A stretch of 64,000 nucleotides of DNA from assembly GCA_021813365.1 (NCBI GenBank), contig JAKALB010000002.1:1-64000 (forward strand), read 5' to 3'. Both the position numbers and the translations under genes were made by a program. This DNA comes from Pseudomonadota bacterium (GTDB taxonomy: Bacteria; Pseudomonadota; Alphaproteobacteria; Rhodobacterales; Rhodobacteraceae). Positions 1 through 9,214 of the stretch are shown one piece after another. Numbering within the stretch: the stretch's first letter is position 1; each line of letters opens with the position of its first letter. The notes beneath the pieces are model-generated. The model did not search any database, was not told the origin of the DNA, and saw only the letters and a list, made by a program, of their open reading frames with translations.

Positions 1-13
1 GCGGGCGGGCTGC

Positions 14-67
14 GGGAGGGCTGTCTGCCCTCCCGGACCCTCCCGAGGATATTTGGGGCAAGATGAA
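14..67 (+). repeat. intergenic hairpin-GATATTT element, copy A
   Basis: GGGAGGGC-TGTCT-GCCCTCCC GGACCCTCCCGAGGATATTTGGGGCAAGATGAAG. Confidence 0.85.
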
Positions 68-76
68 GGCAGCGGG

Positions 77-823
77 ATGGAGTTTCTGACAACGGCCTCC
101 GGGCGGCGGCTGGCTTATGATCGGGTGGCGGGGCAGGGGCCCGGCGTGGTGTTTCTGGGCGGCTTCCGTTCGGACATGACCGGGACCAAGGCGGTCTGGT
201 TGCAGGAATGGGCGCAGGCGCAGGGGCGGGCCTTCCTGCGGTTCGACTATTCCGGCCATGGCGCGTCGGAGGGGGATTTTCTGCAACTCGGCATCGGCGA
301 CTGGCTGGCCGATGCGCTGGAGATGGTGGACCGGCTGACCCGGGGGCGCCAGGTGCTGGTGGGCTCGTCCATGGGCGGCTGGCTGGCGCTGCCGGTGGCG
401 CAGGCGCGGCCCGAGCGGGTGCAGGGTCTGGTGGGGATCGCCGCGGCGCCGGATTTCACCATGGATGCGATGGAGCCGGGTCTGACGCCGGCCCGGCGTG
501 CCGAACTGGCAGCGCGGGGGTTCTACATCGAACCGTCCCCTTACGACCCGGCCGGCTATCCGATCACCCGCGCGCTTCTGGAGCAGGGAGCGCGCCATCT
601 GGTGCTGCGCAGCCCGCTGCACCTGCCCTTTCCGGTGCGGCTGCTGCATGGCACGGCCGACCGCGACGTGGATGTCTCCGTCGCCCTGCGCCTCTTGTCG
701 CACATGACCTGTCCCGACGCCCGCCTGATCCTGGTCAAGGACGCAGACCACCGCTTTTCGGCCGTGCCGAACCTGGAATTGACCGCATCGGTGATTGCCG
801 AACTGCTGGCCTGCGGTTCGTGA
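77..823 (+). CDS. alpha/beta hydrolase
   Basis: ORF 53..823; ATG at 77 gives MEFLTTASGRRLAYDR; GSSMGG nucleophile elbow, FDYSGHG motif, C-terminal HGTADRDV and DADHRF. Confidence 0.85.
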   Translation: MEFLTTASGRRLAYDRVAGQGPGVVFLGGFRSDMTGTKAVWLQEWAQAQGRAFLRFDYSGHGASEGDFLQLGIGDWLADALEMVDRLTRGRQVLVGSSMGGWLALPVAQARPERVQGLVGIAAAPDFTMDAMEPGLTPARRAELAARGFYIEPSPYDPAGYPITRALLEQGARHLVLRSPLHLPFPVRLLHGTADRDVDVSVALRLLSHMTCPDARLILVKDADHRFSAVPNLELTASVIAELLACGS

Positions 824-897
824 GGCCGGCCCGCGCCCGGCGGGGCAAGGCTGCCGGGCCGGATGCGTATCGCCGGGGCCGGCGGGGGGAGGACGGC

Positions 898-2178
898 TCA
901 GGTGGTTGCCGCCAGCCGCACGCCGGGCCTCGCCTGCCGGCCGGGCTGGCCGGAATGCGCGTCGATGAAGCCCAGAACCAGCGGGCGGATGTTCAGCCGC
1001 CAGCTCTTTCCGGCAAAGATGCCGTAATGTCCGGCGTCCGGCTCCAGATGGTGCGCCTTCCTGGAGGCATCGAGCCCGGTCAGCAGGCTCAGCGCCGCCA
1101 CGCATTGTCCGGGGGCCGAGATGTCGTCCTTCTCGCCCTCGACCGTCATCACCGCGACACGGCTGATCGCGCCGATATCGACCCGCTTGCCCGCCACGAC
1201 GAAGGCATTCTTCGCAATCTCGCGGTTCTTGAAGATCCGCTCGACCGTCGACAGGTAGAATTCCGCCGTCATGTCCATCACGGCCAGATATTCGTCATAG
1301 AACCGGTTGTGCGCGTCATGATCGGCGGCCTCGCCCCGGGCCACGCGCATCACCTGTTCGGCAAAGGCGCGGGCATGGCGCTCGGCGTTCATCGACATGA
1401 AGCCCTGCAGTTGCAGCAGCCCCGGATAGACCAGCCGCCCCACGCCCTTGTAGGTGAAGCCGACGCGCTGGATCGCCAGGTTCTCCAGCTGGCCCATCGT
1501 TACCCGCCGGCCAAAGTCGGTCACATCGGTCGCCGCGGCGTCAGGGTCCACCGGCCCGCCGATCAGCGTCAGGCTGCGCGGCTGTTCCTCGGGGTGTTCG
1601 CCCGCCAGATAGGCCGTGGCGGCCAGGGTCAGCGGCGCGGGCTGGCAGATGGCGATCACATGGGTGTCCGGCCCCAGGTGGCGCATGAACTCCACCAGAT
1701 AGAGCGTGTAATCCTCGATATCGAACTTGCCGACACTGACCGGGATGTCGCGCGCATTGTGCCAGTCCGTCACATAGACGTCGCAATCCGGCAGCAGGCT
1801 CTGCACCGTCGAGCGCAGCAGGGTGGCGTAATGTCCCGACATCGGCGCCACCAGCATCACCTTGCGCGCCATGGGCGGGCGCCGGCGCACCAAAAACCGG
1901 ATCAGGTTGCCAAAGGGCTTTTCGACCGCCGTGACCACATCGACCAGGTGATCCTGCCCCTGTGGCCCCACGATCGACCGGATGCCCCAGTCCGGCTTGG
2001 CGGTCATCCGGGCAAAGCTGCGTTCGGTCACTTCGCCCCAGGCGGCGATCAAGGGGATCGCCGGGTTCATCGACAGGGCGAAGGCCGGATAAGAGGCCAT
2101 GGCCCGAGCGGTGGCGCCCACCCACTCGGCCGTGTTGCGGGCGCTTTCCATCCAGTCGTAGGTGGCCATATACTTCAT
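898..2178 (-). CDS. phaZ: intracellular polyhydroxyalkanoate depolymerase
   Basis: MKYMATYDWMESARNTAEWVGATARAMASYP... PhaZ-type protein, divergent from phaC; internal ATG chosen within ORF 898..2247. Confidence 0.88.
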   Translation of the reverse strand: MKYMATYDWMESARNTAEWVGATARAMASYPAFALSMNPAIPLIAAWGEVTERSFARMTAKPDWGIRSIVGPQGQDHLVDVVTAVEKPFGNLIRFLVRRRPPMARKVMLVAPMSGHYATLLRSTVQSLLPDCDVYVTDWHNARDIPVSVGKFDIEDYTLYLVEFMRHLGPDTHVIAICQPAPLTLAATAYLAGEHPEEQPRSLTLIGGPVDPDAAATDVTDFGRRVTMGQLENLAIQRVGFTYKGVGRLVYPGLLQLQGFMSMNAERHARAFAEQVMRVARGEAADHDAHNRFYDEYLAVMDMTAEFYLSTVERIFKNREIAKNAFVVAGKRVDIGAISRVAVMTVEGEKDDISAPGQCVAALSLLTGLDASRKAHHLEPDAGHYGIFAGKSWRLNIRPLVLGFIDAHSGQPGRQARPGVRLAATT

Positions 2179-2204
2179 GTCGGGTCCTTGCCTTGAGCCG
2201 GCCG

Positions 2205-2256
2205 TTTCGTCGCATCGCAGCGACGTCGACGCAACTTTATGCTGCATAGCGGCAAG
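2205..2256. promoter_or_regulatory. candidate PhaR operator region in phaZ/phaC divergent intergenic region
   Basis: GTCGCATCGCAGCGACG...GCAACTTTATGCTGCATAGCGGC; shares core GCATCGCAGC with the phaP upstream inverted repeat. Confidence 0.6.
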
Positions 2257-2276
2257 ATTAGGGAAGAAAGTTTAAC

Positions 2277-4070
2277 ATGGCAACCGAAGACGGCGATGAC
2301 GCAGCGGCCCGGCTGGAAAAACTGCAGGCCAATCTGGCTCGCCTCGAGGTGCTGAACGCACGGCTTGTCGCCGCCCTCTCCCGCCGCAAGCCGCATGACC
2401 CGGCGCTGGATGGCCCCAGCCAGGAGGTCTATCTGAAGGCCGCCCAGGCCTGGCTGGCCGGCATGATGCAGAATCCGGCGCGCGTGATCGAACATCAGGT
2501 GAACTACTGGGGCAAGACGCTGCAGAACTATGTCGCGACCCAGCAGGCCCTGCTGAAGGGCGAAAAGGTCGAGCCCGTGGTCGAGGCGAAGGACAAGCGG
2601 TTCGCCAATCCGATCTGGGATGAAAACCCCGCCTTCGCCTATCTGAAGCAGCAGTATCTGCTGAATGCCAGGGCCGCGCAGGATGCCGTGGCCGACATGA
2701 CCGACATCGATCCGAACGATCGCAAGCGGGTGGAATATTTCACCAGGGTGATCGTCGACATGTTGGCGCCGACGAACTTCCTGGGCACCAACCCCGATGC
2801 GCTCGAGAAGGCCATCGCCACCGATGGCGAAAGTCTGGTGCAGGGCCTGGAAAACCTGGTGGCCGATATCGAGGCCGCCAATGGCGAGTTGCAGGTGAGC
2901 CTGGCCGATCGCAACGCCTTTACCCTGGGCGAGAACATCGCCGCCACCCCCGGCGGCGTGGTGTTCCGCAACCGCCTGTTCGAGCTGTTGCAGTACACGC
3001 CCGGCACCGCGACCGTGCACAAGATACCCCTGCTGATCTTTCCGCCCTGGATCAACAAGTTCTATGTCCTGGACATGAAGCCTGCGAATTCGCTGATCAA
3101 ATGGATCGTGGACCAGGGCTTCACCGTATTCGTGGTGTCCTGGGTCAACCCCGACCCGTCCTATGCCGAAACCTCGATGGACGACTACATCCGCGAAGGT
3201 TTTCTCACCGCCATGGCCGAGGTGCGGCGGATCACGGGCGAGCCGCAGATCAACACGGTGGGCTACTGCATCGCCGGTACGACGCTGGCGCTGACCCTGG
3301 CGCATCTGCACCGCGCCCGGGACCGTTCGGTGAATGCCGCCACCTTCTTCACCACGCTGACCGACTTTTCCGATCCGGGCGAGGTGGGCGTGTTCCTGGC
3401 CGACGATTTCGTCGACGGGATCGAGCGTCAGAGCCAGATCGACGGGATCCTGTCAAAGACCTTCATGGCGCGGACGTTTTCCTTCCTGCGTCCGAACGAG
3501 CTGATCTATCAGCCGGCGATCAAGAGCTACATGCTGGGCGAGGCGCCCCCGGCCTTCGACCTGCTGTTCTGGAACGGCGACGGCACGAACCTGCCCTGCC
3601 GGATGGCGCTGGAATACCTGCGCGGCCTGTGCCAGGACAACGGGCTGGCCAGGGGCACCTACAAGGTGTTCGGCAAGGCGGTGCACCTGTCCGATGTGCA
3701 GGTGCCACTCTGCGCCATCGCCTGCGAGACCGACCACATCGCCGCCTGGCGGGCCAGCTTCAACGGCGTGGCGCAGATGGGCTCGCCCGACAAGACCTTC
3801 ATCCTGTCGCAGTCAGGCCATATCGCCGGGATCATCAATCCGCCCTCCAAGGGCAAATATGGCCATTACGCCGGCCCCGCGCCGGAAGGATCGCCCGACG
3901 ACTGGCTGAAGGCCGCGCATTTCCACCCGGGCAGCTGGTGGCCGCGCTGGGGCGCCTGGCTGGCCGAACGCTCGGGGCCGCTGATCCCCGCCCGGCCGCT
4001 GGGCGATTCGGCGCATCCGGTGCTGGCCCCGGCCCCCGGCACCTATGTGGCCGCCGTCCCCGCGGCCTGA
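2277..4070 (+). CDS. phaC: class I poly(3-hydroxyalkanoate) synthase
   Basis: lipase-box-like GYCIAGT, NPxxxNPDPSYAETSMDDY, GHIAGIINPPS; pha locus context. Confidence 0.95.
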   Translation: MATEDGDDAAARLEKLQANLARLEVLNARLVAALSRRKPHDPALDGPSQEVYLKAAQAWLAGMMQNPARVIEHQVNYWGKTLQNYVATQQALLKGEKVEPVVEAKDKRFANPIWDENPAFAYLKQQYLLNARAAQDAVADMTDIDPNDRKRVEYFTRVIVDMLAPTNFLGTNPDALEKAIATDGESLVQGLENLVADIEAANGELQVSLADRNAFTLGENIAATPGGVVFRNRLFELLQYTPGTATVHKIPLLIFPPWINKFYVLDMKPANSLIKWIVDQGFTVFVVSWVNPDPSYAETSMDDYIREGFLTAMAEVRRITGEPQINTVGYCIAGTTLALTLAHLHRARDRSVNAATFFTTLTDFSDPGEVGVFLADDFVDGIERQSQIDGILSKTFMARTFSFLRPNELIYQPAIKSYMLGEAPPAFDLLFWNGDGTNLPCRMALEYLRGLCQDNGLARGTYKVFGKAVHLSDVQVPLCAIACETDHIAAWRASFNGVAQMGSPDKTFILSQSGHIAGIINPPSKGKYGHYAGPAPEGSPDDWLKAAHFHPGSWWPRWGAWLAERSGPLIPARPLGDSAHPVLAPAPGTYVAAVPAA

Positions 4071-4133
4071 GGCCGGGCTGAATCCCAGTCCGCTCAACCG
4101 CTTGCGTCCTGCGCCGCCCATGCCGCCACGGCA

Positions 4134-4196
4134 ATGCTGCGATGCAGAAAAACCCTTGAATTTCTGCATCGCAGCATGTATATCTGTTGCATCGCA
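4134..4196. promoter_or_regulatory. phaP promoter/PhaR operator: perfect 17-bp inverted repeat plus third half-site
   Basis: ATGCTGCGATGCAGAAA (4134-4150) and TTTCTGCATCGCAGCAT (4161-4177) are exact reverse complements; TTGAAT (4156-4161) N17 TATATC (4179-4184); extra GCATCGCA at 4189-4196. Confidence 0.75.
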
Positions 4197-4241
4197 AACG
4201 GGCCGACCGTCAAACCCGCCGACCCCACAGGAGCACATGAA

Positions 4242-4691
4242 ATGACCAAGACCCCGGATTACACCAAGGTGATGCAGGACATGATGGCCTCTTTCCCGGT
4301 GGACATGTCGGCCTTCCAGAACGCCTTCAAGAGCCAGGCCGCCTTTGGCGAGAAGCTGTCGAAAGTGGCGCTGGAAGCCGCTGAAAAGTCGACCGAAATC
4401 TCGTCCAAATGGGCCAGGGAAACCATCGCCCGGCTGGGCGTGGCCGCGAAGGCCAAGGTCGAGGTGGCCGATTACGCCAGGTCCGCGACCGATTTCGCGA
4501 CCCAGCTGGCCGAACTGGCCGCCGAGAATCTGGCCGCCTACGCCGAAGTGGCGAAGAAGGTCCAGATGGACACCGTCGAACTGATGCTGGCCGCCGGCAA
4601 GGATGCCTCCGAAGAGGCCACCGCCGCCGTGAAGAAGGCCACCGCCGACGTGACGAACGTGGCCAAGAAGGCCGCCGCCGCCGCCAGGTAA
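4242..4691 (+). CDS. phaP: phasin family protein
   Basis: MTKTPDYTKVMQDMMASFPVDMSAFQNAFKSQAAFGEKLSKV..., Ala/Lys-rich amphipathic protein after phaC. Confidence 0.88.
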   Translation: MTKTPDYTKVMQDMMASFPVDMSAFQNAFKSQAAFGEKLSKVALEAAEKSTEISSKWARETIARLGVAAKAKVEVADYARSATDFATQLAELAAENLAAYAEVAKKVQMDTVELMLAAGKDASEEATAAVKKATADVTNVAKKAAAAAR

Positions 4692-4748
4692 GGCGCACCG
4701 GAGCGCAAGCGACGTCTCCTCCCTTCCTCCTCCCCGGGAGTCGAGACG

Positions 4749-4782
4749 AAGGGCGGGCGAAAGCCCGCCCTTTCCTTTTTTC
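4749..4782 (+). terminator. intrinsic terminator after phaP
   Basis: AAGGGCGGGC-GAAA-GCCCGCCCTT followed by TCCTTTTTT. Confidence 0.9.
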
Positions 4783-4844
4783 TGCACCCGCCCTAAGCTT
4801 CTCTGCGGTTGCACATCGCCCGTGCAGGCTGGGAGGGTCGAAGA

Positions 4845-5414
4845 ATGGCTGAAGCCACCAAACCGCTGCTGATCAAGCGCTATGCCAGCCGGCGTCTCTA
4901 CAATACCGAAACCTCGGATTACGTGACGCTGGAAGACATCTCGGGTTTCATCCGCGCCGGCCGCGAAGTGCAGATCGTCGATCTGAAGACCGGTGACGAC
5001 CTGACCCGGCAATACCTGTTGCAGATCGTGGCCGAACACGAATCCAAGGGCGACACGGTGCTGCCGACCAATGTGCTGACCGATCTGGTGCGCAGCTATA
5101 CCACCGGCATGCAGGCCGTGCTGCCGCAATTCCTGTCGGCCAGTTTCGACATGCTGCGCGAAGGCCAGTCCAAGCTGCTGGAAAACCTCAACGCCATGCC
5201 GAACCCGCTGGTCGGCCTGCCCGCCTTTGATGCGCTGCGCAAGCAGCAGGAAGCCTTCCTGAAAACCATGATGGGCGGTTGGGGCGCCGCCGGTGGCACC
5301 ACCGGCCCGGCCAAGGAAGACGCAGCCGCGGGAGATGCCCCGGCCGGCGCCGATGAGCTGGCCGAGATCAAGCGCCAGTTCGCCGAGTTGCAGAAGAAAC
5401 TGTCCAAGCTCTGA
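4845..5414 (+). CDS. phaR: polyhydroxyalkanoate synthesis repressor PhaR
   Basis: LIKRYASRRLYNTETSDYVTLEDI typical PhaR DNA-binding N-terminus; pha locus. Confidence 0.93.
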   Translation: MAEATKPLLIKRYASRRLYNTETSDYVTLEDISGFIRAGREVQIVDLKTGDDLTRQYLLQIVAEHESKGDTVLPTNVLTDLVRSYTTGMQAVLPQFLSASFDMLREGQSKLLENLNAMPNPLVGLPAFDALRKQQEAFLKTMMGGWGAAGGTTGPAKEDAAAGDAPAGADELAEIKRQFAELQKKLSKL

Positions 5415-5431
5415 CCAAAGGCGCGCCCCGG

Positions 5432-6379
5432 ATGCCAGACACCTCGGGAAGGGTCACGCTCTGGGGCATCGAGGTGTTCCTGGCCGTGGCAGAAGAAGGC
5501 GCCATTTCGCTGGCCGCCCGGCGGCTGGGCGTTTCACCCTCGGCCGTCAGCCAGCAACTGACCGGAATCGAATCCGCGCTGGGCGCCGTCCTGCTGGATC
5601 GCTCGGCCCGGCCGATGCGCCTGACGCCGGCCGGCGCCATGTTCCGCCGCCACGCCCAGACCATCCTGAATGAAGAGGCCGCCGCCCGGGCCGAACTGGC
5701 GGTCTCGGACCTGACCGGCCTGACCACGTTGCGCCTGGGCATGATCGAGGATTTCGATGCCGAGGTGACGCCTGCGCTCCTGACCGCGCTCAGCCTGGAT
5801 CTGAAGGGCTGCCGGTTCCTGCTGGAAACCGGGGCCAGTCACCGCCTGCTGGATGCGCTGGAATCGCGCGCGCTGGATGTGATCGTGGCGGCCGAGGCCG
5901 GGGCAGACGCCAGCGACGATGGCTGGCGCGAGGTGCATGCGATCCTGGTGGAACCCTTTGTCGCGGTGACGCCCAGGGGCCGGGGCACCGATGGTCTGCC
6001 CCTGATCCAGTATACCGCCCGGCATCTGATGGGGCGCCAGATCGCCGGCCACCTGGCCCGGCAGAACCTGCACCTGTCACACCGTTTCGAACTCGACAGT
6101 TACCACGCCATCCTGGCCATGGTCGCCGCGGGCGAAGGCTGGACGATCCTGACCCCGCTGGCCCTGCACCACGCGGCCAGGTTCCGTGCCGGGGTGGATG
6201 TGGCGCCATTGCCCTTCGCCGCGCTGGACCGCAGCCTGTCGCTCTCGGCGCGGGGCGGGGTTCTACAGGACATCCCGGGTCAGGTGGCGGGCCGGCTGCG
6301 CAGCCTGGTGCAGTCCCGCGTCATTGCCCCGGCACTGGCCGACTGGCCCTGGATGACAGACGCGCTCCGCCTGCTGTGA
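5432..6379 (+). CDS. LysR family transcriptional regulator
   Basis: N-terminal HTH: GIEVFLAVAEEGAISLAARRLGVSPSAVSQQLTGIESALGAVLLDR. Confidence 0.9.
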   Translation: MPDTSGRVTLWGIEVFLAVAEEGAISLAARRLGVSPSAVSQQLTGIESALGAVLLDRSARPMRLTPAGAMFRRHAQTILNEEAAARAELAVSDLTGLTTLRLGMIEDFDAEVTPALLTALSLDLKGCRFLLETGASHRLLDALESRALDVIVAAEAGADASDDGWREVHAILVEPFVAVTPRGRGTDGLPLIQYTARHLMGRQIAGHLARQNLHLSHRFELDSYHAILAMVAAGEGWTILTPLALHHAARFRAGVDVAPLPFAALDRSLSLSARGGVLQDIPGQVAGRLRSLVQSRVIAPALADWPWMTDALRLL

Positions 6380-6545
6380 CCCCACCGCATCTTTCGGCCG
6401 GATTTCCCTGATGGCCTCGTCGCGGGGCTCGAAACCCTGACCCTGCGGCCCGGCCCGACCGGGCCGGCGCGACGGCAGAGCCGGCACGAACGCCGCACCG
6501 CAATCACGCCGGATTCGCCCCGGTTTCCTCGGCAATATCGGCGGT

Positions 6546-7733
6546 TCAGCCCTTCACATCCTCGGCCGCGCCCACCAGCGCCGCCGCGATGAAATCCAGC
6601 TCCGCCTCGGAAAGACGGGTCGGCAGGCGCACATCGCAGGCCCGCATCAGCATGGCGCGGGTCTGCGGCAGGTCGGGCATCTCACCCAGGAACTGCCAGT
6701 TCCAGAACGCGCGGGCATTGTCCTGCGACAGGCCGAACACCTGCACGGAAACACCACGCCGCTTGGCCGCCGCCTGAAAGGCCCGCGCCTCGGCATCCGA
6801 CCAGTCACCGGCCAGGTTGAACTGGATGGAATCCGGCGCCCGTTCCTCTGGCGGCAGGGCCGGCGGCACGCTCAGCCAGGCGCTGTCATTCAACCGGGCG
6901 GCCACCCGGTCATGCCCGGCCCGGCCCTTGGCCACCCGGGCGTCAACCTCGGGCAACTGCGGGCGGATCACCGCCGCCGACAGGTTCTGCATGCGCATGT
7001 TGTAAAGCGGCAGCTTGTTCTGCCACAGCATGTAGCTGTTCTGCAGCCCAGGATGCTTCTTCCAGTTCTGCTCATAGGCGCCCGACATGATGACGGCCCG
7101 CGCCGCCAGTTCGGGATCGTCGGTGATCAGGATGCCACCTTCGCCGGCATTGACCAGCTTGTAGGACTGAAAGCTGAAACAGCCAAGCTTGCCGATCGTG
7201 CCGATCTTCCTGCCCGCCCATTGCGTGCCCAGCGAATGCGCTGCATCCTCGATCACCGGGATCCGGGCGGCATCGCACAGGGCCATGATCGCATCCATGT
7301 CCGAAGTATGCCCGCGCATATGGCTGATCAGCACGGCCCCCGCGCCTGGCAGCTTGGCGGCGAAATCGTCCATGTCGACGCGATAGTTGCTGCCCACCTC
7401 CACCAGCACCGGCACGCAATCGGCATGCACCACGGCCGACGGAACGGCGGCAAAGGTAAAGGCCGGGATCAGCACCCTGGCTCCGCGCGGCAGGTCCAGC
7501 GCCTTCAGGGACAGGAACAGCGCCGCCGAGCAGGACGAAACCGCCAGCGCATAGCGGCTGCCCATCATCTCGGCAAACTCCTGCTCCAGCAGCGCCACCG
7601 GCGCGCCCTCGGCGGCGGTATAGCGGAACAGATCGCCCGAGATCAGCAGGCGCTCGATTTCCAGCCGCGCCGCGTCCGGGATCGGCTCGGCGTCATAGAC
7701 ATTGGGGGCGAGGATCTGTCCGTCTGGCGCCAT
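6546..7733 (-). CDS. DegT/DnrJ/EryC1/StrS family aminotransferase
   Basis: VLIPAFTFAAVPSAV, PVIEDAAHSLGT, GCFSFQSYKLVNAGEGGIL; start MAPDGQILAP inside ORF 6546..7937. Confidence 0.85.
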   Translation of the reverse strand: MAPDGQILAPNVYDAEPIPDAARLEIERLLISGDLFRYTAAEGAPVALLEQEFAEMMGSRYALAVSSCSAALFLSLKALDLPRGARVLIPAFTFAAVPSAVVHADCVPVLVEVGSNYRVDMDDFAAKLPGAGAVLISHMRGHTSDMDAIMALCDAARIPVIEDAAHSLGTQWAGRKIGTIGKLGCFSFQSYKLVNAGEGGILITDDPELAARAVIMSGAYEQNWKKHPGLQNSYMLWQNKLPLYNMRMQNLSAAVIRPQLPEVDARVAKGRAGHDRVAARLNDSAWLSVPPALPPEERAPDSIQFNLAGDWSDAEARAFQAAAKRRGVSVQVFGLSQDNARAFWNWQFLGEMPDLPQTRAMLMRACDVRLPTRLSEAELDFIAAALVGAAEDVKG

Positions 7734-7908
7734 GGCGATTCTCTGCGGCTTTCCTGAAACTCTTGTTGAGGAAATCTTAAACAGACTGGACGTGACACGC
7801 CAGTGACAAAGGCGACCGATCGGGGAAATGCGCCGACCCGGGGCGGCGTGCCGGTGCCATGCACCGCCCGCGCGATGATCGGCCCGGGCTGTCGGCTGGG
7901 CTGGTCGG

Positions 7909-9210
7909 CTACAGCCCCAGCCGGTCGCGCAGCCCATACCAGGTCATCGCCAGCACCAGCAGCGGCCAGCGCAGCGCCACGCCGCCGGGGAAGCGGGGCT
8001 GGGGCAGGCTGGCCATCAGGTCGAAGCGTTCCGCCGTGCCCGCCACCGCCTCGGCCATGAGCGCGCCGGCCAGCGTGGCCATCGCCACGCCATGCCCGGA
8101 ATAACCCGAGGCCGAAAAGACGCCGGCCGCCGGCCGCGCGAAACAGGGCATCCGGTTCATGGTGATCGCCAGCGTCCCGCCCCAGGCATAGTCGATCCTC
8201 GTGCCGGCCAGTTGCGGATAGATCTCCAGCATCGGTTTCCTGACCGTCTTCACGATGTCGGGAAAGCGCCAGCCGTAGCTTTCGCCACCTCCGAACAACA
8301 GTCGCCCGTCTTCGGTCAGGCGCCAGTAATTCACCACGAATCGGGTATCCGCCACCGCCACCGGCTCGGCCAGGATCTCGCGTGCCATCTCGCCCAGAGG
8401 CTCGGTCGCAAGGACGAAATTGTTGATCGGCATCACCCGTGCCGCCACCGTCCTGTCCAGCCGCCCCAGATAGCCATTGCCGGCCAGGATCACATGGTCG
8501 CAGCAAACCTCGCCCCCGGCCGTCCGCACCACCGGCTTCGGCCCCGGCACGACCTGCACCACCTCCGACCTTTCGAAGATCTCGGCCCCGGCCGCCTGCG
8601 CCGCCCGGCCCAGGCCGATCGCATAGTTCAGCGCATGCAGATGACCCGCATCGCGGTCGATCTCGCCGCCCTTGAACACTTTCGATCCGATCAGCCGCCC
8701 GATCGCACCACGATCCAGCGGCTCCAGATGCGGATAGCCGTAATCGCGCCGCAGCTTCTCGGCGTAACGATGCGCATCGCGCACCTGGGCCTGCGTCCAG
8801 CAGGCATGTGCCACGCCGGGATGCAGGGTCACCGGCATCGCATGATCGACGATCAGCCGCTTGACCAGCCCCTTCGCCGCTTCGGCCAGGTTCCACAACG
8901 CATGTGCCGCATCGCGCCCCGCCTGCCTTTCCAGCCAGACCTGATCCTGCCGCTGGCCCGACCCGACCTGACCGCCGTTCCGCCCCGAGGCGCCAAAGCC
9001 CACGCGCTGCGCCTCCAGCACCACGACGTGGTATCCCCGTTGGGCCAGATGCAGCGCCGCAGACAGGCCGGTATACCCCGCGCCCACCACGCAGACATCG
9101 GCCCGCACCGCCCCCGCCAGCGCCGGCTGTTCGGCAAAGGCCGCCCGCGTGGCCGCATACCACGAGGCGGGATACTCCCCCGCCTTGTCATTCACATGCA
9201 AGAGGTTCAT
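7909..9210 (-). CDS. NAD(P)/FAD-dependent oxidoreductase, PuuB-like (gamma-glutamylputrescine oxidase family)
   Basis: DVCVVGAGYTGLSAALHLAQRGYHVVVLEA dinucleotide fold; DAO-family C-terminus; next to GS-like genes. Confidence 0.82.
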   Translation of the reverse strand: MNLLHVNDKAGEYPASWYAATRAAFAEQPALAGAVRADVCVVGAGYTGLSAALHLAQRGYHVVVLEAQRVGFGASGRNGGQVGSGQRQDQVWLERQAGRDAAHALWNLAEAAKGLVKRLIVDHAMPVTLHPGVAHACWTQAQVRDAHRYAEKLRRDYGYPHLEPLDRGAIGRLIGSKVFKGGEIDRDAGHLHALNYAIGLGRAAQAAGAEIFERSEVVQVVPGPKPVVRTAGGEVCCDHVILAGNGYLGRLDRTVAARVMPINNFVLATEPLGEMAREILAEPVAVADTRFVVNYWRLTEDGRLLFGGGESYGWRFPDIVKTVRKPMLEIYPQLAGTRIDYAWGGTLAITMNRMPCFARPAAGVFSASGYSGHGVAMATLAGALMAEAVAGTAERFDLMASLPQPRFPGGVALRWPLLVLAMTWYGLRDRLGL

Positions 9211-9214
9211 GCGC

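Noticed and set aside
208-2196. 662-aa + strand ORF
   Set aside because: Shadow ORF overlapping the alpha/beta hydrolase and antisense to phaZ; Arg/Gly/Ala-rich composition, no domain.
4785-4844. PhaR autoregulatory operator upstream of phaR
   Set aside because: TTGCACATCGC resembles the core but is imperfect and lacks an inverted partner; insufficient without binding data.
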